Of a stretch of DNA of 41,370 nucleotides, positions 7,662 through 14,840 are shown in pieces (within the stretch, counting starts at the first letter, position 1; every line of letters starts with the position of its first letter). The translations under genes were made by a program, and so were the position numbers. The notes under the pieces are model-generated. The model saw only the letters and a program-made list of their open reading frames with translations. It was not told the origin of the DNA and made no database searches. This DNA comes from CAZIHO01 sp964538875. Lineage in GTDB: Bacteria; Pseudomonadota; Gammaproteobacteria; Chromatiales; Chromatiaceae. The DNA lies in assembly GCA_964538875.1 (NCBI GenBank), contig CAZIHO010000017.1, forward strand, positions 1-41,370, read 5' to 3'.

Positions 7662-8268
7662 ACAAGATCAAGTGCCCCAGGGTTCACCGACAGGCACTCC
7701 CGATCAGCAAAAGGGAGCCGAAAACCAGAACAGCGGGGCGGCCCCCGATCCAAAGGCGCAAAGCAATCCAGATGCGGGCGCAAAAGCCCCCAAAGGGGAC
7801 AGCAAGGTCATTCCTGAAAAGTATGACCTCAAGCTCCCCGAGGGGTCCCGTCTCGATGCCGACCACTTGGAGACTCTTTCTGCTCTTGCAAAAGAGAGGA
7901 AGCTCACCAATGCAGAGGCTCAGGACATCCTAGAACGGGATCATGCCGTTTTATCCGCGTTCGAGGATCGTCAGCGTCAGGAAGCCGAGGTCATGAAGGA
8001 TGAATGGGCGAAAGCGGCTCTTTCCGACAAAGAATACGGTGGCGAGAAATACAAAGAAAGCATAACGCTTGCCAAGCGTGTTATTGATCAGTTCGGGTCG
8101 AACGCCCTCAAAGAGCAACTGAACAGGTCAGGATTGGGGAACCATCCTGAACTTATTCGGTTGATGGTGCGAATCGGTAAAGAAATCTCCGCCGGGTCTT
8201 TGGTCGTTTCCAAGGGCGAAAAGCCCCCGGAAAAGACCGCCGGGGAAATCTTTTACGGTTCAAAATAA
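7654..8268 (+). CDS. Capsid scaffolding protein
   Basis: The 204-residue protein has the composition of podovirus scaffolds: a disordered Gln/Pro/Ala/Lys N-terminus (about residues 1-50), then PEKYDLKLPEG, a long charged helical body and a short conserved C-terminal end (AGEIFYGSK). Scaffold copies guide assembly of the major capsid protein into a prohead and then leave. It lies directly upstream of the major capsid gene, as expected. Confidence 0.88.
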   Translation: MTEQDQVPQGSPTGTPDQQKGAENQNSGAAPDPKAQSNPDAGAKAPKGDSKVIPEKYDLKLPEGSRLDADHLETLSALAKERKLTNAEAQDILERDHAVLSAFEDRQRQEAEVMKDEWAKAALSDKEYGGEKYKESITLAKRVIDQFGSNALKEQLNRSGLGNHPELIRLMVRIGKEISAGSLVVSKGEKPPEKTAGEIFYGSK

Positions 8269-8289
8269 AAACAACTAAAGGAGATCAAC

Positions 8290-9306
8290 ATGGCTGGAAT
8301 TGGTGGAAGCGTACTGACGCTTGTTGACCACGCGAAGCGGATTGGCCCCGATGGCAAGGTGGCGAAAATTGCCGAAATGCTGAATCAAACGAACCGTATC
8401 CTTGATGATGCGGCTTTCGTGGAAGGGAATTTGCCGGTCGGACACCGCATGACTGTCCGCACGTCTCTTCCTACCCCTACCTGGCGTCAAGCCAACCAAG
8501 GCGTTGCACCTACCAAAAGTGGGACCGCTCAGGTTGACGAACAAGCCGGGATGCTGGAATCGTGGAGCGAGGTCGATAAAGACATCGCTGAGTTAAACGG
8601 GAACACCTATGACTTCCGTTTGTCGGAAGCCAAGGCGTTTGTCCAAGGGATGGGCCAAGAAATGGCCGGGACGTTGATCTATGGCAACGCCGGGACCGCT
8701 CCTGCTGAATTCAACGGCCTCGCCACTCGGTACAACTCCCTGTCCGGGGTGAATGCTCAAAACATCATCTCCGCCGGAACCGTGACTGGTGGCGATGGAA
8801 CGTCCATCTGGTTGGTTGGATGGAGCCCTGAAACTGTGTTCATGGTGTATCCCAAAGGAAGCCAAGCCGGCTTGATGCACGAGGACTTGGGCTTGGTGAC
8901 GGTCGAAACGACCGCCGGGATCGCCGGGAACCGTATGCGGGCGTATCAGGATCACTGGCAATGGAAACTCGGCTTGGCCGTGAAGGACTGGCGTTACGCC
9001 GCCCGGATCGCCAACATCGACGTTTCGGCCCTCAAAGCCGACACCGCCGGGTCCACCGTGAAATTGATCGAATACATGGCCCAGGCCCTCGACCTGTTGC
9101 CGGAGTTGGAAACCGTCCGCCCCGCGTTTTACATGGCGCGAACGACTTCTTCCTTGCTCCGCATCCAGGCGATGAACAAAAACACCTCGGCCATTGAGAT
9201 TCAGAGCGGCTTGCAACAATTGGGTCGCCCCGGTCAAATGTCGTTCCTGGGAGTTCCTATCCACACAGTGGATCAGATCCTCGGGACCGAATCCCAGGTG
9301 TCCTAA
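8290..9306 (+). CDS. Major capsid protein
   Basis: The 338-residue protein follows a strong AAAGGAG site and sits between scaffold and cement genes, the fixed place of the major capsid protein in BPP-1-like phages (Bbp17-like). The N-terminus has VDHAKRIGPDGKVAKIAEML; the middle has YDFRLSEAKAFVQGMGQEMA, likely the spine helix of an HK97-type fold; the end holds FLGVPIHTVDQIL, a frequent capsid C-terminal strand. Codon use is biased to GC-rich codons, as in a highly expressed gene. Confidence 0.93.
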   Translation: MAGIGGSVLTLVDHAKRIGPDGKVAKIAEMLNQTNRILDDAAFVEGNLPVGHRMTVRTSLPTPTWRQANQGVAPTKSGTAQVDEQAGMLESWSEVDKDIAELNGNTYDFRLSEAKAFVQGMGQEMAGTLIYGNAGTAPAEFNGLATRYNSLSGVNAQNIISAGTVTGGDGTSIWLVGWSPETVFMVYPKGSQAGLMHEDLGLVTVETTAGIAGNRMRAYQDHWQWKLGLAVKDWRYAARIANIDVSALKADTAGSTVKLIEYMAQALDLLPELETVRPAFYMARTTSSLLRIQAMNKNTSAIEIQSGLQQLGRPGQMSFLGVPIHTVDQILGTESQVS

Positions 9307-9331
9307 TTCAACCAATAAAGGAGATGAAAAT

Positions 9332-9766
9332 ATGATTCTTGACAACCAACTGAACTTCTCTGCGGCTCAGGCGTTGAGTGCCACTGGCGCGTCCACGAAC
9401 TATGTGGACCTGACCGGTGACCGAAACATTGGGATCGGAGAGCCTCTTGTTGCTGTCGTGACCGTTGATGTCGCTTTGGCGGGAACGTCCCCCACGTTCG
9501 CCTTTGCGATCCAAATGGACGACAACACGAGCTTCTCTTCTCCGACGTCCGTTGCGACGAGCCAAACCTACTCGGGGGCCGCCGCTGTCCCCGCGGGGGC
9601 GCGATTCGTCCTCCCCGTCCCCATGGACACTTCGGGCGAACGCTACACTCGCCTGAACTACACCCTGGGTGGCACCACTCCCACCGTTACCGTGACCGCG
9701 TTCTTGCAACCCGCGAGCATGGTTCAAAACGATGGGACGTTCGCTGACTCCCTGAGCATCTACTAA
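9332..9766 (+). CDS. Bbp16-like capsid cement protein
   Basis: The 144-residue protein begins MILDNQLNFSAAQAL and NYVDL, then GEPLVAVVTVDVAL, the opening seen in the Bbp16 family of capsid decoration proteins. It is almost all beta strand, rich in Thr, Ser and Ala. Such proteins bind the outer capsid at local symmetry points and stabilise it. AAAGGAG precedes the ATG. Gene order after the major capsid gene agrees. Confidence 0.87.
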   Translation: MILDNQLNFSAAQALSATGASTNYVDLTGDRNIGIGEPLVAVVTVDVALAGTSPTFAFAIQMDDNTSFSSPTSVATSQTYSGAAAVPAGARFVLPVPMDTSGERYTRLNYTLGGTTPTVTVTAFLQPASMVQNDGTFADSLSIY

Positions 9767-9770
9767 GCCC

Positions 9771-9995
9771 ATGTTGGTACGGGCAATTAAACTCGGGTAT
9801 TACGGCGGGTCTCGGCGCAAGCCTGGGGATGTCTTTCAGATCAACGAAAAGGCTTTCTCTAAGACCTGGATGGTTAAGGTCGAGGATGACGCCAAAGTCC
9901 CCGTCCCCGAAACGAAAGAAGTTCGGAAAGGGGAATTGTTCCCTGCCAGCAAAGAGAAGGTGCGCGGGAGCGCGATCAGCAGAGACGTGATTTAA
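9771..9995 (+). CDS. Small structural-module protein
   Basis: A 74-residue basic protein whose first part (VRAIKLGYYGGSRRKPGDVFQI, then FSKTWM) matches a short family found after the capsid and cement genes in many podoviruses and siphoviruses. It looks like a small beta-barrel. The exact role is unknown; position suggests a head or connector component. Confidence 0.7.
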   Translation: MLVRAIKLGYYGGSRRKPGDVFQINEKAFSKTWMVKVEDDAKVPVPETKEVRKGELFPASKEKVRGSAISRDVI

Positions 9996-10029
9996 GGCGT
10001 CTGTCCGACCTCGGGACGAACTGAGGCGG

Positions 10030-10055
10030 GTGGGTGGAAGGCCCACACTCTTTTA
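10030..10055 (+). terminator. Possible weak terminator after the head genes
   Basis: GTGGG (10030-10034) can pair with CCCAC (10042-10046), and CTCTTTTAAA follows. The stem is only 5 bp. It may lower transcription after the abundant capsid genes, but it is short enough to be chance. Confidence 0.3.
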
Positions 10056-10072
10056 AATGGAGACTGGATTTT

Positions 10073-10330
10073 ATGTATATGAACGTCTCAGATTTTGATT
10101 CAACTGAAAAAAGCGCGATGATCACAATTGGTCGGTTTGGGAACCGAATTTCCATCCAAGAAGTCCTTGACCTCATAAGAGAAGCCAATGACGGGAGTAT
10201 ATCAAGGGAGGCAATTTTGGTCTTGTGTGCCCTCAAGGTCTACAAATACGCAACGGCGAACAGCATTCTTCCAGAAAATATGACGAATGCTCAACTTAAA
10301 TCGGCCATTGAGGCGAATGTCCTCTTATGA
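10073..10330 (+). CDS. Small hypothetical protein in the structural block
   Basis: The 85-residue product is helical and acidic (LDLIREANDGSISREAILVL). I do not recognise it. GGAG lies 10 bases before the chosen ATG; an ATG two codons later is equally possible. The stop overlaps the next start as ATGA, tying it to the fibre-like gene that follows. Confidence 0.6.
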   Translation: MYMNVSDFDSTEKSAMITIGRFGNRISIQEVLDLIREANDGSISREAILVLCALKVYKYATANSILPENMTNAQLKSAIEANVLL

Positions 10331-11370
10331 AGGGGTCACGGTTTGGGCCAAGCGTTTCTATTATGAATTCAAATGCCGGGGCTTTTGTGACGTATGCCAT
10401 GGCGGGGCTAAATACAGGGTATTGTGCAAGGTGGCAAGCGTTGTCAACGGGGGACATAAAATCCGTTCGATTGAACTGGAACGCGGCGGCAACACCCGGG
10501 ACGGTTCAAGTCAGGATCGAGACAGTTGACACGACAACAGGAAAACCGACTGGAACACTCTATGACGCAAACGCGACAATCGACGTTACTCCGGCGGCTG
10601 GTGTTCAGACATACACATTTGCAACTCTTCCAACGACAGGGCTCACCGTTGGGAATTATTACGCGGTTGTCCTCCTCACGACTGTCGCCGGGACAACTCA
10701 GACATTGGAAGCGTATCCTCAGACGGTGGGGGCGTTTTCGGCCTACCCTGTGAACGCACTCACGGCGGCGGACGGAACGACGCGAACAAATTTCGCAGTG
10801 GTCGCATTCGCTATCCCGATGCTCTCTCTCGTTTTGGAAGATGACACGGAGCCGGATGTGGGGTTTTTTATATGGGGGACAAGGTCCTCCACTACAACGA
10901 TTTACGGGGTCCGTTCAGCCGGGAATCTGTTTTCAATAAAGGCCCCACTTAAAATATATGGGTATCATGTCGGCCTTATAATCACGGGGTCCCCCGTCGG
11001 GGATCTGCGTTGCAGAATCATAGACACGAACAACAACACGATATCGGGGACAGAGGTGACGGCTGACAACAACATGGTCTCTTCCGCCCGAACGAATGAA
11101 TTAAGACTTTCGACGGAGGTTGTGTTGCCCCCAGGGACTTATCGCGTTGTCGCGGACAGTAGTTCGAGCGCATCCGGGAACTACTATTCTCTCCGATATC
11201 TCACCCTTTTTAATACAAGCGGGACGGTGGAGAATTTTAATTACACATCGACAACTACCGGGTCAAGCTGGACAGATACCACAAACTCGAACGCCTCCAT
11301 TTCTTTAATGCTGAGTGATGTGACATCCCCAATAAGCAACAGTTTCCGAGGAGGATTTATAAATGGCTAG
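10327..11370 (+). CDS. Putative virion fibre or decoration protein
   Basis: The 347-residue protein is nearly all beta, rich in Thr, Ser, Gly and Asn. It contains two similar units, each a carbohydrate-binding-like sandwich: the first with TTGKPTGTLYDANATI and LTVGNYYAVVLLT (about residues 70-125), the second with SPVGDLRCRIIDTNNNTISGT and LPPGTYRVVAD (about 220-280). Such domains are common in phage fibres and host cell-surface proteins. I infer a surface-exposed virion protein. It overlaps the following fibre gene by 8 bases. Confidence 0.6.
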   Translation: MKGSRFGPSVSIMNSNAGAFVTYAMAGLNTGYCARWQALSTGDIKSVRLNWNAAATPGTVQVRIETVDTTTGKPTGTLYDANATIDVTPAAGVQTYTFATLPTTGLTVGNYYAVVLLTTVAGTTQTLEAYPQTVGAFSAYPVNALTAADGTTRTNFAVVAFAIPMLSLVLEDDTEPDVGFFIWGTRSSTTTIYGVRSAGNLFSIKAPLKIYGYHVGLIITGSPVGDLRCRIIDTNNNTISGTEVTADNNMVSSARTNELRLSTEVVLPPGTYRVVADSSSSASGNYYSLRYLTLFNTSGTVENFNYTSTTTGSSWTDTTNSNASISLMLSDVTSPISNSFRGGFING

Positions 11371-13531
11371 AGAAATAAAACGGGGGACTACCTCCAACAT
11401 CATTCGGTTCATCCTCAAAGACTCGCGGACCGGGAGCGGTTTGACCGGACTCACCAATGCCACGACCGGGCTCATTATCTCCACCATTTGCGACAACGAA
11501 GCCACGGCTACGATCTACACCGTCGCGGCGTCGAACGTCGAAACGATCACAACCCTTGGGACGTATTCTGCCCCAACTTCCAGCAAGTGCCGATTTAAAG
11601 AGGTTGACGCCACGAACCACAAGGGGCTCTATGAGTTCCAGTTTGCGGATGCGCGATTCTCCGTCTCTTCCTCAAAACAGCTTGTTATCAGCGTCACTGG
11701 GGCGACGAACCTGACGGATTCGGATTATGAAGTCGAATTCGTAGACAACACGGCAAAAGACATTTATGACATCGTGGCCCACGCCAGCTATGGGAACGCA
11801 CAGCTTGTTCGGTCCACCACGCCGGCGAACACTCTCACCGTCGATGCGTCAAACCGTGCAAGTGCGAACCTGGTGGCAATCGACAGCAACGCCACAAGCG
11901 GAAACAACGCCACGCTGAACCTTAAACAACTGAACGTCGTGAACAATGCCGGGACCGCGGCAATCTTTAGCTCCACCGGGAGCAACGGGGATGGGATGGA
12001 TATTACCGCGAACGGGACCGGGACAGGCCTCCTTGTTTCCACCGGGTCTACCGTTACCGGGACAGGAATGTCCATCCGATCATACAACGCCGGGACGGCT
12101 CTGGAAATTAAGAACATTGCCGGATCTTCCAGTGGGACTGGGATCGGGGTGTCAATCGCCGGGGGGACCACTTCCGGGGATGGATTGAGTATCTCTACCA
12201 CAAGCGGCCATGGGATTAAGGTTACAGCGGCCGGGGCCTCCAAGGATGGGATCAATGTTACCGGGGTCAACGGGATCAGCGCAACGGGGACACAAGCGGG
12301 TATCCTTGGAGTTTGCGGAGCGTCTGGGTATGGGGGCATTGAAGGGAAGGCCGGGTCCACCGGAGGGGCCGGGATTTACGCCAAAGCCGCCGCTTTTACG
12401 GCTTATGGGATAAGAGCCGAAGGTGGACAGTCTTTGCCGGGGATATCCGCTCTCGGGGGGGCCACAAACGCTCCCGGGATCGACACCACGGGGCAGGGGA
12501 CCGGTGCGGGATTAAAGGCAACGGGCGGGACGGGCGGAAATGGAGCCACGATCTCGGGGGCCGGGACCGGGGCCGGGGTTGTCATCACGGGGGGATCGTC
12601 TGGTGGTGCCGGAGGGGCTGGACTCACCGTAACGGGTGGGACAGGGAGCGCGGCGCAGAGCGGCGGTGACTCCGTTGTGTTTACTGGTGGGGCCGCGGGA
12701 GTCGGTGGAGCGAACGGCGGAATTGGCCTTAAACTTGTTGGGGCCAGCGGAACGAGTGGCGGCGGGAACGGGATGACGATTGCCGGGGCTACCGGGAGAG
12801 TGGCTTTGACCGTAACGGGGGACACAGCCGCCGGGGCTACGATTACGGGATATGGGGGTGTCAACATCTCCTCGAATGGGTTGGGGGCCGGGATCACGGT
12901 TTCCTCCGTAAATTCCAGTTACCCCGCTATCCATGCGGCGAACGTCGGCGGTGGTGACGCGGTTAAGTTCGAGGCCACAACGACCGGGAACGGGAATGGA
13001 TTGCATCTTGTTGGGTATGGCAACGGGAACGGCCTGAATGTCGAAGGTGGAACGACTGGGCACGGAATTCAGTCCCAGGGCGGGGCAACGGGTGGGGATG
13101 GGATGCTTGTCCAGGGAACAGCCGGGGCCGGATTAAAAGCTCTCGGTGGTGGTGGAAGTGCCGATATTTATGGGACCATCACGGGGAGCCTCTTGGGGAA
13201 TGTGAATTATGTCCTCTTTGACGTTCAAGGGAACCTGAGCGGAACGGTCGGTGGGCGAATCAACATGAAGAAGAATACGGCGTTCTCGGCGTTCCCGTTC
13301 ACGATGTACAACAGCACAACGCATCTGCCGGCCACTGGCCTGACTGTGACGGCGGAGCGGAGCATAAATGGGGCGGCGTTCGCGGCTTGCACAAACGCGG
13401 TCGTAGAGGTCGGGAACGGGTCATACAAAATCGACCTTTCGGCGGCCGACTTGAACGGGGACTCCATTAAACTCAAATTCACAGCGACGGGGGCCGATCA
13501 GCAAGATGTCACGGTCGTGACCCAGGCATGA
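11363..13531 (+). CDS. Large Gly-rich repetitive fibre protein (probable head or tail fibre)
   Basis: The 722-residue protein has three parts. Residues about 1-130 form a BppU-like beta domain with the marker EVDATNHKGLYEFQFAD. Residues about 170-620 are repeats of short Gly-rich strands of the type GTGxGLxIxG, expected to stack as a trimeric beta-helix or solenoid. Residues about 640-722 form a second small beta domain (GLTVTAERSINGAAF ... GSYKIDLSAADLNGD). I infer an elongated fibre with capping domains, for host binding or head decoration. GAGGAGG precedes the ATG. The repeats give high GC and G-rich DNA. Confidence 0.75.
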   Translation: MAREIKRGTTSNIIRFILKDSRTGSGLTGLTNATTGLIISTICDNEATATIYTVAASNVETITTLGTYSAPTSSKCRFKEVDATNHKGLYEFQFADARFSVSSSKQLVISVTGATNLTDSDYEVEFVDNTAKDIYDIVAHASYGNAQLVRSTTPANTLTVDASNRASANLVAIDSNATSGNNATLNLKQLNVVNNAGTAAIFSSTGSNGDGMDITANGTGTGLLVSTGSTVTGTGMSIRSYNAGTALEIKNIAGSSSGTGIGVSIAGGTTSGDGLSISTTSGHGIKVTAAGASKDGINVTGVNGISATGTQAGILGVCGASGYGGIEGKAGSTGGAGIYAKAAAFTAYGIRAEGGQSLPGISALGGATNAPGIDTTGQGTGAGLKATGGTGGNGATISGAGTGAGVVITGGSSGGAGGAGLTVTGGTGSAAQSGGDSVVFTGGAAGVGGANGGIGLKLVGASGTSGGGNGMTIAGATGRVALTVTGDTAAGATITGYGGVNISSNGLGAGITVSSVNSSYPAIHAANVGGGDAVKFEATTTGNGNGLHLVGYGNGNGLNVEGGTTGHGIQSQGGATGGDGMLVQGTAGAGLKALGGGGSADIYGTITGSLLGNVNYVLFDVQGNLSGTVGGRINMKKNTAFSAFPFTMYNSTTHLPATGLTVTAERSINGAAFAACTNAVVEVGNGSYKIDLSAADLNGDSIKLKFTATGADQQDVTVVTQA

Positions 13532-13656
13532 TGAGAAACTGGCGGTCAAGAATCGGTCTTTTCTTTGGTGGAATGTTCGGGCAGAGGAATGAGTTCGCCG
13601 CGGCTCCCGCGACAAACAAATTCCCTTTCATGTTGTTTAAAAGGAGGGCGATTTAA
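13528..13656 (+). CDS. Tiny coupled ORF between fibre and adaptor genes
   Basis: A 42-residue basic ORF (beginning MMRNWRSRIGLFFGG) fills the space exactly. Its ATG overlaps the fibre stop as ATGA, and its TAA overlaps the adaptor ATG as TAATG. Its last codons carry the AAGGAGG binding site of the next gene. Short proteins with this kind of start occur at this place in related phages. It may be a real peptide or serve mainly for translational coupling. Confidence 0.5.
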   Translation: MMRNWRSRIGLFFGGMFGQRNEFAAAPATNKFPFMLFKRRAI

Positions 13657-14840
13657 TGTCAACGCGCGGAGTTAGCTTCTACGGTACATATATCGCATGG
13701 GACACAAATGCAAGCGCATTTAAAACAGGGGACGTTGCGAATCACACGATTCGATGGATCAAGGATGGGGTTTCCGCCGCCGCCACGAATACGCCCGCCG
13801 AGGTGGACGCCACAAACTGCCCGGGTCTCTATAAAGTCCTTATCACCGACGGCGAGGCGGATTGCAAAGCCGGGGAGGTCGGTGGGAAGTCCAGCACGTC
13901 GAACGTGGTCATTGTCCCGACCGCCTACACCTTTGACGCCGCCCTGAAACCGTTGACGTATGGGGTTTTTGCGGGTGTGAGCGCAACGCAGTCCACCTTG
14001 GCTTCAAGCGCGTCCGCCGTCGCGGGGTATTACGTCGGGGAACGAATTGTGATCCTCTCCGGGACCGGGGCCGGGCAAGAGCGTATCATCACGGATTACA
14101 CCACCGCCAAGGTGGCGTCTCATTCGGAGTGGGAAACAAACCCCGATACGTCCTCCGAATACGTCATTCTCCCCGCGCGAACCGCTCTTTCTCAGCAATC
14201 CGATGGGACCGCCCTTGTGTTCAGTGAAGATTCAGTCGCCAGCAAGGTGTCCATTTGCAACATGGCATTGAGCCACATCGGCGTCTCGAAACGCATTGTC
14301 AACATCGAAACGGAGCAAAGTACAGAGGCCTCGACGTGCCGAATCTTCTACAACACGGCCCTTGAGGAATCTCTCCGGGAGTTCCCGTGGTCGTTCGCCA
14401 CGTCGTTTGTCGCCCTGGCCCTTGTCGAGGAAGATCCGACGGATGAGTGGGCTTATTCTTACAGGGTCCCATCGGACTGTGTGACGATCCGGCGCGTCCT
14501 GAGCGGGGTCAGGAATGACACCCGGGAATCAAAAGTTCCGTACAAAGTCGCCAGGGACGAAAGCGGCCTTCTCCTTTACACCGACCAAGAGGAAGCTGAA
14601 ATCGAATACACGCTCTTCGAGACGGATTCGACTCGGTATCCGGCTGATTTTGTCATGGCATTCTCCCTCAAGTTGGCCGGGTATATCGCCCCTGCCCTGA
14701 CGCGCGGAGACCCCACGAATGTGGCCGTTACCGCCGAACGTCGATACATTGGGGTGATTAAAAAAGCCCAGGCCACGTCGGTGAATGAGGAACAAATGGA
14801 TGTCCCAGTGGACAGTGAATTTGTGAGGGCGCGAGAATGA
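13656..14840 (+). CDS. Tail adaptor (tubular protein A-like) fused to a BppU-like domain
   Basis: Residues about 195-394 resemble the podovirus head-tail adaptor, T7 gp11-like: SKVSICNMALSHIG, then ALEESLREFPWSFAT, and YSYRVPSDCVTIRRVLSG. That part joins the portal to the tail nozzle. Residues about 1-95 are a different beta domain with EVDATNCPGLYKVLITD, clearly similar to the N-terminal domain of the preceding fibre protein, followed by a linker domain (about 100-185). Usual adaptors are about 200 residues, so this is a fusion. AAGGAGG precedes the ATG. Confidence 0.85.
   Translation: MSTRGVSFYGTYIAWDTNASAFKTGDVANHTIRWIKDGVSAAATNTPAEVDATNCPGLYKVLITDGEADCKAGEVGGKSSTSNVVIVPTAYTFDAALKPLTYGVFAGVSATQSTLASSASAVAGYYVGERIVILSGTGAGQERIITDYTTAKVASHSEWETNPDTSSEYVILPARTALSQQSDGTALVFSEDSVASKVSICNMALSHIGVSKRIVNIETEQSTEASTCRIFYNTALEESLREFPWSFATSFVALALVEEDPTDEWAYSYRVPSDCVTIRRVLSGVRNDTRESKVPYKVARDESGLLLYTDQEEAEIEYTLFETDSTRYPADFVMAFSLKLAGYIAPALTRGDPTNVAVTAERRYIGVIKKAQATSVNEEQMDVPVDSEFVRARE

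Noticed and set aside
8593..9345. Long minus ORF opposite the capsid gene
   Set aside because: His/Gly/Arg-rich translation typical of antisense to GC-biased codons; no motifs.
11788..13063. Minus ORFs opposite the repetitive fibre, Pro-rich
   Set aside because: They mirror the Gly-rich repeats; Pro/Ala content comes from complementing GGG codons.
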